Shown here piece after piece: positions 10,441 through 20,122 of a stretch of DNA of 64,000 nt. The position numbers and the translations under genes are program-made. The DNA comes from Symbiodinium natans. Lineage: Eukaryota; Sar; Dinophyceae; Suessiales; Symbiodiniaceae. Numbering within the stretch: the first letter of the stretch is position 1; each line of letters starts with the position of its first letter. Location: positions 620,001 through 684,000 of the forward strand of contig CAJNDS010002634.1 of assembly GCA_905221605.1 (NCBI GenBank). The letters are read 5' to 3'. The notes under the pieces were generated by a model. The model saw nothing but the letters and a program-made list of their open reading frames with translations. It had not been told where the DNA came from and ran no database searches.

Positions 10441-11155
10441 TAGACATGGAGTACATGGAATTCAACGAATTCTGGCGTTTTCGGGCTTCTGGGGCTTTGG
10501 TTAAGGGGTTCTTAGGGGAGTTGTTTGGGGTTTTGCTGTAGGGTCTTGAGCCAGGATCAGCTGGTAATTGTTGGTTGAGAATCGGACGCAGTTTCCGTGT
10601 GTGCAAAAGGCTTGTGAGGTTTTGACTGCTACTGCGCAAACTCAACCCAAGTTGTGCCTTCGAAACCTGAACCGCCGGAGCTGCTCACTGAACCGCGTGG
10701 ACTATAACAAACTCCAAGAAGCTACGAAGACGCAGAGGCTACCCTCCCCAGACACGTGGCACCGAGTATGGCGCAAAGCTTACGGGACGCCCGGCGCTGA
10801 GCTTCTCGGAGCTTTCGGAAGGCTACCCAGCAGAAGAGAATCGTGACCCGAATTTCAACCCAGTGGCTTTGAAAGTAGCCACCCTTGCACCCTCGCACCC
10901 TGAACCCTATACCCCTAAGCTGCCTGCACCCTTGAACCAAAGCCTCTAAGCCTTGGGTCAAAGCCTCCAAGGCCCAAGACATTAGCGAACTCACGCTCCA
11001 AGGGCTCGTAATGTGGTACTGTTTGGCGTGGTATACTATAGTTTACTATCATGCCCTCTAAGAAACCTCAAGAAAAATACACTGGAGCCTTCATGTAGGC
11101 TTTCACACCAATATACACCAATGAAGTAGGGGCATGCTGGCTGCAGGTCCCTCCA

Positions 11156-11232
11156 CCCTAAACCCTAAACCCTAAACCCTAAACCCTAAACCCTAAACCC
11201 TAAACCCTAAACCCTAAACCCTAAACCCTAAC
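11156..11232. repeat. CCCTAAA telomere-like array
   Basis: Eleven near-perfect CCCTAAA units ending in a poly-C run. Confidence 0.95.
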
Positions 11233-11924
11233 CCCCCCCCCACCCCCAACTTGCTTTTGCGGGCTTCGGGGTCTCTAGATGCGCCCCGTTAACCCTGCAC
11301 TGCATTGCGTGCTCCTTCGCCGGCACCTTGGAAAGCTCAACGGAACGTAAGTGGATGAAACGCTGAAAGGTCAAAAAGGCCCTTCTCCTTAGACAAAGAC
11401 ATGCTTCCTGTCAAAACGACCCTAAGCCCCAAGCCCTAAAGTCGAAACCCTGACCTCCAACCAACCTCCACGATTCTTGAACCCGACATGGCCATTGCAG
11501 AGAATCACACGGATCCAGCTTGCACAGCTTAAGCTACCAGGATGGGCGATTATGCCCTATCATCCCCATAGTCAACCCCATAAAAAGGGCTTTTTGAAGG
11601 GGTTCTGGGGTAGAACAACCCATCCTGGCAGCTGAGTGCTTGTGGAGAGTCTAACCCGGGCCTAGCTCGCCCCGCATGTGCCAGCGTGCCCTAAGCCCTT
11701 ATCAGCTGTAGAAGCCCCAAACCACCCTATAGGCCCTTAAACAAACTCCAAAAAAACCTCCGAAACCCTGAAAAATCTGTATAACCCCAAAACGCCCCAA
11801 GCCCCTTCAAAGAACTGAGAACCCAACAAACCCTACGTAACCTCCCCTCCCCCCTGGTAAGCCTTAAAACGGAACCGGATAGACCCGAGTCCTAAAACCT
11901 AAGCCCTACACCCTAAACCCTAGA

Positions 11925-12122
11925 GGCCCTAGACCCTAAACCCTAAATCCTAACCCCAAACCCTAAACCCTAAACCCTAAACCCTAAACCCTAAACCCTA
12001 AACCCTAAACCCTAAACCCCCCCCCCACCCGAGCCCTAAACCCTACACCCTACACCCTAAACTCTAGAGGCCCTAGACCCTAAACCCTAGACCCTAAACC
12101 CTAAACCCCCCCCCCCCCCCCC
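11925..12122. repeat. CCCTAAA arrays interrupted by poly-C
   Basis: Two CCCTAAA arrays each end in a poly-C run (near 12016 and 12107). Between them the motif GAGGCCCTAGACCCTAAA is duplicated (near 11921 and 12066), so the block looks like a local tandem duplication. Confidence 0.85.
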
Positions 12123-12156
12123 AAGCCAAAAAGCTGAAGTTCCTCAATCCAAAGAG

Positions 12157-12230
12157 GCCTAGTTGTGGTGAAGAACCGGCTGCCGCCCTCCCTGGAAAGC
12201 CTTCAGCCCGAGCCGCTGCTGACGGAAGAG
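12157..12230 (+). CDS. Probable internal exon
   Basis: After an AAGAG acceptor the frame reads LVVVKNRLPPSLESLQPEPL then LTEE, and ends at a possible GC donor (GAAGAG|GCCTTATTTG). Exon start and intron start both read GCCT, the target-duplication signature seen at the introners. The next intron would hold a TTTAGGG array and a family B element. It could belong with the exon at 12549-12711. Confidence 0.45.
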
Positions 12231-12254
12231 GCCTTATTTGTTTTCATTTTTTTG

Positions 12255-12352
12255 GGGTTTAGGGTTTAGGGTTTAGGGTTTAGGGTTTAGGGTTTAGGGT
12301 TTGGGGTTTAGAGTTTGGGGTTTGGGGTTTGGGGTTTGGGGGGGTTAGGGTT
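12255..12352. repeat. TTTAGGG telomere-like array
   Basis: About eight perfect TTTAGGG units followed by TTTGGGG variants. Confidence 0.95.
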
Positions 12353-12429
12353 ATAGGGTTCGGCACAGGTTGCAAGGTAGGGTGTTGGCCTTGAGGTCAT
12401 CACAAGATTCGCGCCTTTCCACATGAAGC

Positions 12430-12538
12430 TTGGGATGTTCCCCCCTATACGAACAGCTCCTTAGTGAGTTACAATAGGGGTACAAGAATCCCTGTTAAGG
12501 GCTGTTAGTATAAGGGGGAGCATCCCAGCATGAACTCA
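12430..12538. mobile_element. Family B inverted-repeat element
   Basis: Ends TTGGGATGTTCCCCCCTATA and TATAAGGGGGAGCATCCCAG, with flanks CATGAAGC and CATGAACT (6 of 8 identical). Internally AACAGCTCC..GTTACAATAGGGG and its partner are recognisable. The probable last exon of a gene starts 11 bases downstream. Confidence 0.8.
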
Positions 12539-12548
12539 AACGTTCTAG

Positions 12549-12711
12549 CTGCCACGGCCAGCGGTCAACACTAGAGTTCCAGCCTGAAGCCACAGACAGC
12601 TCCTTGAGCATCACCCTGCTGCAGGAGATTTTCGTGCGCCGCGGGTCGATGAAACCTTTGTCCCCGCGATGGAAGGCCCGGCAGTACAGCGGCGAGGGAC
12701 ATGTGCCGTGA
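12549..12711 (+). CDS. Probable terminal exon of a protein gene
   Basis: The frame after a TCTAG acceptor reads through LEFQPEATDSS, SITLLQEIFVRRGSMKPLSP and RWKARQYSGEGHVP, then TGA at 12709-12711. The hydrophobic, acidic and basic residues are distributed as in a folded protein end. The family is not recognised. It probably follows the exon at 12157-12230 across an intron that contains a telomere-like tract and a MITE. Confidence 0.5.
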
Positions 12712-13199
12712 GAATGTGGCGGCTTGTCATTGCATAAATTGCATACCCTAAACCCTAAACCCTAAACCCTATGCACCTCGCAGTCCGCACTTTGAATTCC
12801 ATCGAATTTAGTGCCTTTGTGCAAGTGCAGCACAGGAGGCTGAGCCTCCGAATGAATTCTCAGAATGCGCACGAATCCCCGAATTCATGCAGAATTTATC
12901 CGCATTCCCCCTGCATCCCCCCATCTGGTTTGCCGGCTTTGTCTTGTTTTAGTTAAGCCCAGGTGCCGCAGTATGGTTTCCCGTGCACGCAAGAGCGGAC
13001 GCGAATGCAAGTTGCCCCAGTGAATTAGTGCATTAGTGTGCATGTGTGCGGCTCCAGTTCTGAGTGACGATGCCACAAAAAAGGGGGACATAGACACGAC
13101 AACACTCACATCGGGGAAACCCGCTCTCCCCCACTGCGCGGGACGACACGGCGGAAGCCGATGGCGCGGCGCGGGGGGGGAGGGGGGGGCTGGAAAGGC

Positions 13200-13300
13200 A
13201 CGCAGTGCCGGGCGGCGCCGTTTCACTCTACATTTCACTCTCTCTCCCCTCCTCCCTCCCTCTCTCCCTCTCTCTGTCATGACGACGGGGTCTAGGACCT
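13200..13300. other. Pyrimidine-rich tract before the 13.5-kb ORF
   Basis: TCACTCTCTCTCCCCTCCTCCC and further CT-rich sequence leads up to the poly-G run. It may be 5' flanking sequence of the ORF at 13527 or part of an uncharacterised element. Confidence 0.4.
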
Positions 13301-13302
13301 AC

Positions 13303-13304
13303 GG

Positions 13305-13352
<48 letters not shown>
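13303..13352. repeat. Poly-G run of about 49 bases
   Basis: This is the longest homopolymer in the window. Exact length is unreliable in any assembly. Translations through it (poly-Gly or poly-Pro) are artefacts. Confidence 0.9.
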
Positions 13353-13354
<2 letters not shown>

Positions 13355-13526
13355 GGTCCCGAAAACTGCTAGAAGTACCTGACTCACCCCCAAAACCCCT
13401 AAACATGTCTGGCGCATCACACATGGCCCCCACCCTACGAGTCCGAACAAACCGCCCGCGCCCAGCGACATCTACTTTCGAGCCCGCTAAGCGTAGCAGC
13501 ATTAAGGCCAGGGTAGAAGCCTCGCC

Positions 13527-14519
13527 ATGGAACACCACCCCGACAGCGCTACCCAGGAGCAGCAGCCGGAGGCCACTTGGATGACGCAGGTCCTGGCGGT
13601 GGTGGCTCTGAAGTTGCACCAGTTAGACCTCGCTGAGGCCAACCTGTGGATGTGGGCATTGTTGCTCGTGCTTGTGATGGGAGTGCTTGGGTCTTTGATA
13701 GGCATGCGGCTCCGCCGCCCCTCCCCAATGGAGTCGCTAGTGCAGGGACCAAGCCAGGCAGCGCAGGCAGACGCAAGCGGGGTGCCCATGACCCAACTGC
13801 AAGACGTGCTGAAGGCGGCGCTGCAGCCGCCGGTGCGCATCCTCACGGAGGTCAAGACGGCTCTGGAGCGGCTGAAAGCACAGAGCGAGGCCGATACGGG
13901 AGCCCGCCAGCGGATGGACACCCAGGTTGACAAGCTTGGGCAGGCCTTGACCAAGGTGGAGGGCATGGTGGACGACATGGGGACGGCCCTGCAGGCGGTC
14001 CGATCCAAACAAGACATGCTGGATGGCAAGCTTACTGCCAACAGCAACGAGGCAAAGCGCCGCTTTGACGCTGTGGAGAGTCGGCAGACAGAACTGGAGA
14101 AGAAGGTGGACTACCAGGCCCGTGCCACACAGGAGCTCATCAAGGAACTCCAGGCATATCAGGCGACGGATCACAAGGCGGCCCAGGACAGTCTGCACTA
14201 CCTGTGTGGGGCGGCACAGGAAACCCTCAAGCAAGTCCGAGCGGTCGCCGACGCATCGTGGTCCGATGGCGAGTTTCTCAAGGAGATCCAACAATGCCTG
14301 GAGGACCTCAAGCCCAAGCAAGGGCCATGGAGGCAGCCGCCGGCGTCGTCGTCGACGGGCAGCCAGGCGGAGGGACCGGCGCCGACGGGACCACCGGTGA
14401 TCAATCTCCAGGATCAGATCAGCATGCCAATGGGAGGATACGCGACGGTCATCTTCCCTCAGGGCCATGCAATGCCGATCAATGTCGCGGCCTTGGGGAG
14501 ATTCATGTCGCAAAGATGA
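13527..14519 (+). CDS. Membrane-anchored coiled-coil protein
   Basis: A single uninterrupted 330-residue ORF. Residues 1-38 are polar. Residues 40-60 form a strong transmembrane segment (WMWALLLVLVMGVLGSLIGM) followed by basic RLRR, so the bulk is probably on the cytosolic side. Residues about 95-225 are Lys/Glu/Gln/Asp-rich with heptad-like hydrophobics, predicting a long coiled coil. A Pro/Ser/Gly linker (260-295) leads to a small C-terminal segment (ATVIFPQGHAMPINVAALGR). The long minus-strand ORF over it is a shadow. No introns or telomere-like tracts interrupt it, unlike its neighbours. It may belong to a mobile or multicopy unit together with the ORF at 15407. The family is not recognised. 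Confidence 0.65.
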   Translation: MEHHPDSATQEQQPEATWMTQVLAVVALKLHQLDLAEANLWMWALLLVLVMGVLGSLIGMRLRRPSPMESLVQGPSQAAQADASGVPMTQLQDVLKAALQPPVRILTEVKTALERLKAQSEADTGARQRMDTQVDKLGQALTKVEGMVDDMGTALQAVRSKQDMLDGKLTANSNEAKRRFDAVESRQTELEKKVDYQARATQELIKELQAYQATDHKAAQDSLHYLCGAAQETLKQVRAVADASWSDGEFLKEIQQCLEDLKPKQGPWRQPPASSSTGSQAEGPAPTGPPVINLQDQISMPMGGYATVIFPQGHAMPINVAALGRFMSQR

Positions 14520-14619
14520 GTGCCGACAGCAACAACCAGGGCCGCGGGCAGCGGACCTCGAGTGTGGTGTGAGGGTGCAAGGCCCGAAATGCACGTATGT
14601 ATAGTGAGAATAGGAGAAG

Positions 14620-14735
14620 GCGAGAATTTGGGAATTCGTCAGAATTTGGGAATTCGTAAGAATTCGAAACAACAGCATGAGGTGCATCACAACCTGCAAT
14701 GTTGCGAATTCATTTTGCTTGGAATTTAAGTAGAA
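14620..14735. repeat. GAATTC/GAATTTG-rich cluster
   Basis: GAATTTGGGAATTCGTCAGA and GAATTTGGGAATTCGTAAGA stand in tandem, followed by more GAATTC and GAATTT. Similar clusters occur at 12790-12900 and 16455-16510, about 1.8 kb to each side. Confidence 0.75.
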
Positions 14736-14739
14736 TTTA

Positions 14740-15400
14740 GGTGGGCAGGGTCCGGTTCTGTATAGTTTTTAACTGAACCTTGCGACCGAGCATGACTGGT
14801 AGGGCCGCATGCTTGCACACCACGCGCCACGAGTTGCTGAGTATGTACCATAGGCAGAACAAGCCCCGCAGGATGGTAAGCGTCCTAGGGGGCCTGCAGC
14901 CACGCACGCAAGTGCAGCTAGAAAGGACCTGCTCTCGAAGTGCGTGAAGCCGGGACCTACATGGCATCAGTAAACAGTACCTCCGGTATTGAGCCGCCCC
15001 CCCAGCGTACTAATGTGACTTCGCGAAAGCCCAGGTGTGCGCCCGAAACTTCTGATCCGGCTAGGTGTTATGTTAGTGGATCACCCCCTAGGCCCTTTTA
15101 AGATCCCCATACCCTGAGCTACTGGCAGGAGTGAGTCTATCAGTACATTACCCCCCCACTCAAAAGATCTAGGGTCCTTTGAACGTATGAGTCCGCGCAA
15201 ACCTGACCCGAGATAGAGTCCATGGCCAGAGTCGCACAAGTATCAATGGTAGCGCCCGCACTACCTGTGTCATATCCCTCCCGACTTCCCCCAAGCGAGT
15301 AGTTAGGCGGGGATGATGCGAATGAGGCTCAGAGCGAGCGCTGCCCGGAAGTGCACAAGCTTAGGGGTCCTGTGCAACCAGCTCAGAGCTACGGGGCCGC
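14740..15400. other. Unique sequence between the two ORFs
   Basis: There are no telomere-like units, inverted-repeat elements or convincing exons here. The sequence is mid-GC and contains short runs of C (near 15150). Confidence 0.5.
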
Positions 15401-15406
15401 CCCCCA

Positions 15407-15931
15407 ATGTATCCCCCACGTACCAGTGAAGTCTCGCCAGGACGGACGTGGGTGAAGCGCCTGCGTTCCTCCCTGAACCAAATGTCTAGGCCCCTGGCGG
15501 GGGCGGTAGCGGAAATCATTGAGGGTCGGCTTGGTAGTACTGACGGGGGGGCGAGTAGAGGGGAGTTAGCGGATGGGCGGTGGGCGATAGAACCTTTCTT
15601 GTACGGCAACACTCACCACGTTCCCTCGGAAACCAGGGAGGCGGCGCACATGTTGGCAGAAGCTTGGATGGAGGGCATAAGAGCGGGCCGCCCGCCACTG
15701 CCTGACAGACACATTCGCAGAATTAAGATGACAGCAAATGCAGAAGAAACAGAGAGAGGAGAGGCAGAGGGTGTGTCGGCTGTGTGCTGTGCTGTGTGCG
15801 GTGAGTTGTTGACTTGCGCGAGTTGTAACAGGGATGCATTACAGGCAGACGCCAGCGCGCAGACCGGGGCTACGGGCGCAAGCCCCGCCGCCATGGCCCG
15901 GGGTGGGGATGACGGCAAAAGGACCAACTGA
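15407..15931 (+). CDS. Hypothetical protein with a cysteine pair motif
   Basis: A 174-codon open frame. The middle part (residues 85-110) reads AEAWMEGIRAGRPPLPDRHI and is followed by an acidic stretch. A cluster of cysteines (CCAVCGELLTCASC, around residues 126-140) could bind zinc. The C-terminus is Ala/Gly-rich. No start context is convincing, so the real product may begin later or be one exon. It shares the telomere-repeat-free block with the coiled-coil ORF. Confidence 0.4.
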   Translation: MYPPRTSEVSPGRTWVKRLRSSLNQMSRPLAGAVAEIIEGRLGSTDGGASRGELADGRWAIEPFLYGNTHHVPSETREAAHMLAEAWMEGIRAGRPPLPDRHIRRIKMTANAEETERGEAEGVSAVCCAVCGELLTCASCNRDALQADASAQTGATGASPAAMARGGDDGKRTN

Positions 15932-16454
15932 AACGGGGAGGGGGGGGGGGGAGTGAGGACCGACACGCGAGTGAGATCTGTACCCCCGCCTGAGCTCGGT
16001 AAACTAGGAGTTGTTCGTACGTCATGAATAGGTGCACAGATCATGAGTAGTACAGGGCTAAGATACACAAGGGTTGCACTCTCAGGATGTAGGGTTATTG
16101 AAGTTTTCACCCTCCCGCGCTGCCATGGTCGCACACAACCCGCTCTGGCTCAGCAAAACATAGCGGAGGCTGTGGGAGCTGGCGAGTCAACAGATGGGGA
16201 AAAGGCGAGGCGTCCGCGGGGTGAGCAGGCGCAGTAGCCCCCTGCATACCGGCATCCAACGCGGGTTCGTTTTCTGCATGGCTGCATCCAACGTAGAACA
16301 ATGGTTCAGTTGACTGCGTGCTGGCATGGAATGGATTGCATGGAACGCGGCTCTCCTGCGGACTGCGGTCCGCCTGACAGCGCGTTTGCATGGCATGGTC
16401 TGCACGGAACTGCATGGGAGGAGTGGAGTAGTGCGCCTGGGGAGGAGGATGGTG

Positions 16455-16510
16455 GCTGGAATTCAGGAATTTGAGTCAAAATTCAGGAATTCAAGCAGAA
16501 TTCAAGGATG
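16455..16510. repeat. GAATTC-rich cluster
   Basis: Five GAATT cores at roughly 10-18-base spacing (GGAATTCAGGAATTTGAG and following). This is the third such cluster in the block. Confidence 0.7.
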
Positions 16511-16749
16511 GCGAGCCCCTGCCGAGGGACCATGTGACTTCGCTGGCAATAAGCTGAGGCCTCGGCTCCAAGGCGCGCCAGACAATGGCGAGATGATGAC
16601 AGCGGAAGGGCGCGTGAATGACCGGAGACAGCACTGGGCAGACACCTGGGCAAAGGGAAGAGCTAATGACAGGGCGGAGCACAGATGGTGCAGGGGCAAA
16701 GAGGATGAATCCCATGGGGGGAGAAATGGCAGAGTAATAGGGGGTTAGC

Positions 16750-18000
16750 ACACTACCTGAACTTTGTATAGGGCTCTGGGGTCAACCATTTCTCTCCTGC
16801 CCCGTGCGACCTGAACGCCCACCACCTCAGAAGATGGCGATGTATGGTGTTGAGGAGAAGTACTGACATGTCCTGGGTATGTTTCACTAGCCAATGAGCC
16901 TTTCACCAGTTAGCAAACAGTGAGTGTTGAGTAGTATCACCAGCATGCATGTGGCCACATGTGCTGCAGAGCCGATTTGAGACTATTGAACCTGTGTACC
17001 TCGCCTGGCTTGTCCGAGTGTGAGCGATTAAACCCTAAACCCTAAACCCTAAACCCTAACCTGCATGGACGCTTGCTACTCCAAGAAGCCCTGAACCGCC
17101 TACTGCTCTCTATGCCACGCGAAGGATTCTGGATTGTTGCAGTCCGACCTGGCGGCTTGCTGCTGTCCCTTTAGCTGCAGCGGTTTAGGGTTCCTGGGGG
17201 CGGTTTAGGGTTTAGTGTTTAGGGGTTAGGGTGATTCAGACTCAGAGTTTGAGCAGTTTGTGGGTATAAGGCGGTTTGGGGTTTACTTGTCATTTCGCAG
17301 TCTGAGCGACTCTCAAGTCTTTGGATGAGAAGTCAGTGTGATTGTTTTCAATGTTAGCAAGAACTGCAAAAACATTGGTTTTTCTTTTTTGAACTTTGGA
17401 GAAATCGAGAAAACACTGGAAAGAAGCCAGAGTCGTGAAACTTAGACAATTTTCTTCAGATTCAGCAGCAGATTCATACACAGCAACACTTTTTGTTTTT
17501 TTCAGTTCAAATTGCCTTCGCCCGTCTGAAAAGAATTTTTCTCTTGCTTTTGTGAGAGAGAGTTTCGAGAAACCGCCCTAAACCAAAACACAAACAGATC
17601 GTTCAGCAAGTAGTCTAGGCCCTTTAGCCCTACTAACCCTAGACCCCAACGCCCAACCTTACAAACCCTAACTAACCACAAACCTACAAACCCAAATCCC
17701 TAAGCCCTCAACAGGCAGCGGAAGAAGTTAACATAAACACCGCAGACCATTGCTTGGGGGGGAGCTGCTTGAGGATGTGGCTTTGTATTTTAGACGGGCT
17801 GGATGTAACCTGAGGGTAACCAACCCAACTTATAACCTGTGACCTGCAAGATCGGAGGGCTTGAGGGATTAAGGTACAGTAGGTTTTAGGGTTCGAGTAC
17901 CTGAGAGAGAGAGGGTTTACGGTTTAGGGTTTAGGGTGACTAATTCGCTAGCAGGTGCGGAGGGTTTAAGTGTCAACGAACCTAAGTCCAGCTACTCTAA
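16750..18000. other. Stretch without a supported gene
   Basis: It holds short CCCTAAA tracts near 17030-17060 and degenerate TTTAGGG near 17185-17235 and 17900-17940. An AT-richer segment at 17290-17580 contains imperfect palindromic sequence (GCAGTCTGAGCGACTCTCAAG at the left, CTTTTGTGAGAGAGAGTTTCGAG at the right), which may be an old inverted-repeat element. Confidence 0.4.
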
Positions 18001-18068
18001 CATGGATATGTAGCAGGCAAATTGATGGCATGGCCATTGCTGATAAGAGAGTTCAAACTCCTTAACAA

Positions 18069-18185
18069 CTTGGTAGCCCGGTGGTGCCCTCATGCCCTTT
18101 TTTGGGTTTCTGGAGTCCTTCAAGCAAAGCAAGGTGCAAAACGGGTACCCTTGTTACCCTACGGCGCTACGGTTGCTGCACAAGA
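18069..18185. mobile_element. Family F inverted-repeat element (diverged)
   Basis: Begins CTTGGTAGCCCGGTGGTGCC and ends with TACGGCGCTACGGTTGC. It shares the internal TTTTTTGGGTTTCTGG and GGGTACCC blocks with copies at 49.9 and 53.8 kb. Confidence 0.5.
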
Positions 18186-18240
18186 AAGCCGAAACCCTAA
18201 ACTCAGGTACAGTGGGAAGGGAGGCAGTGAACCGGCCACC

Positions 18241-18316
18241 CTAGAGCCCCCTTAGGATTTATGGCGTATTTTATACAAAAATAGTATTTGTACTATGGTT
18301 CTAAGGGGAGCATTAG
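18241..18316. mobile_element. Family A element (diverged)
   Basis: CTAGAGCCCCCTTAGGATTTA at the left and GGTTCTAAGGGGAGCATTAG at the right match the ends of the introner at 6955-7046. It is shorter, with an internal deletion, and no clear target duplication. The upstream frame at 18022-18255 is too weak to say whether it interrupts a gene. Confidence 0.6.
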
Positions 18317-18416
18317 CCCTGGTGCATCAGGCGACTGCTGCCATGCCAGCTCCTCAGGGCCATGTGGTTGGGGCTGCGGGGGGGGGGGGGGGGGGGGGGG
18401 GAGGGAGGGAAGTTGG

Positions 18417-18467
18417 GTTTAGGGTTTAGGGTTTAGGGTTTAGGGTTTAGGATTTAGGATTTAGGGT
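18417..18467. repeat. TTTAGGG telomere-like array
   Basis: Seven TTTAGGG or TTTAGGA units between two poly-G runs (18379-18400 and 18506-18521). Confidence 0.9.
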
Positions 18468-20122
18468 GAGTCTCCACTCCTGGGAGTAGGCGCTGTAGCG
18501 TTGCAGGGGGGGGGGGGGGGGATGCTTTCGAAATGTTTTGAGGAGCTGACCATGTAGGGTTTGGATGGCGGCTGGGTTGCACCAAGTTCTTTGCACATGC
18601 CATAAATGGCAATGGCAAGTTTCAGTTTGCGGTGCCAAGTTAAGGGTTTAGGGTTAGGGTTCCAGGGTTAAGTAAAGATTTCGTGCATGCTGGTGTCGGC
18701 ACTGTCGGAATGTGCAAGCTTAGACACTCAGCTAATTCATCCATGGAGCGCGGGTGACTCAGCACCCTGGCAAAGGTCCACATGTGCAACGTGGGCCCGA
18801 CATTCCCGCACGTCTCGAATGCCAACCAATGCCACGATCTGAGCAAAACACTGCTGGACTGGAGGAAGAGGAGCGAGGTTTCAGTTCATGCGAACAAGTA
18901 GCTCGAGAAGGGCCTGCACGAACCCAACTCCAACAGGCTCCAAGATCCTCCTACTCGTATGCTCTGCTGATGGAAGACCCTGTTCACACTCGAAGCTTAT
19001 ACACCCTGAACCCTGTACCTGCCGGCGCGTGTTGGCATCACCCCCCCCCCCCCCCCCCCCCCCCCTCCAACAGGTACACACACAACCTTGACTCCTAAAC
19101 CAAGCTCTCGAGTCCTAAGCCCTAAAGCCCCAAAGCCCCCAACATCTAGAGCCCGACACCTGATATTCGCAATACCATAGCGATGTACATAGACACATAT
19201 ATGTACACACATATATTCATCTACCCCGACCCCTACAGACGCCTGAAGGACCCTAAACCCTAAAAGGCCTCACGCCCGCGCTCTTTAGCGCCCTTTGCCG
19301 CCTGGGCTTCCGCCTCTCGGGTGAGGCTGCTCGGGGCTCAGCGCCGGGTGGGGCGGTTTGGGGTTCAGGGTTGGTAGGGTTTAGGGGTTTAGGGTTTAGA
19401 GTTTAGGGTTTAGGTGGGAGGGCTGCGGCTGGGGGACAGCTGCTGCTGGATGGGTTATAGGGTTTAGGGGCGAAAATTGGGGTCATATACCCTGTACAGG
19501 GTTCATAACTGATCCCCCAGGATGGGCCAGCTCCACGACGGGGGCTTGCACCTAATACACCCGGAAATTCCCACGGAAGACGAGTTCGGCGATGGTTGGT
19601 GGAGGTCATGGTTTGGAAGGCTTTCGGTCGAGGGTTTAGGGTTTCAATTGTAAGCACATGCTTCGTTTTGGGGCCTGACTTAAGAGTAAGGCTGCAACCA
19701 TGCGCGCGCCTTGTAGAAGGCTCTTTCGGTGGGGACAGGTTGAAACTTGGCTGGACTGCCGGCTGCGGGAAAACCAACTACGAAAAGGTGCCAATGTGGA
19801 GCATGGTTTTACTGTCGAACCATCATATAGGACCTTGAGTATGAGAAAGTTGGCGGATTGTTGAAATCGAAGCCTAGCCTATAGAGAAACCTAGTAAAAA
19901 TTGTGCGCGCCCTTGCGCCAGGGATGCGGTCAGTTTTTGTCTGTCTTTTGTTAGAAGGGTCCACAAGCTTTGCTTGAAACCTCAAGAGCCAGTAGCGACG
20001 AAGGCTCGAGACTGGATTTAGTTTGCTGACTCTACGGCCAGCGTTCATATGTGGGGCTTGCGGAATAGATACTCATGAGGACTTCGCAAGCTGTGGGGTG
20101 AAGGGGAGGGTTTGGTATAGAG

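Noticed and set aside
13303-13619. Minus-strand ORF ending in a poly-proline stretch
   Set aside because: The poly-Pro is the complement of the 49-base G run and the rest is a shadow of the gene at 13527.
13737-14699. 320-residue minus-strand ORF opposite the coiled-coil gene
   Set aside because: It mirrors the codon bias of the + strand gene and has no recognisable domain, while the + frame has a membrane segment and coiled coil.
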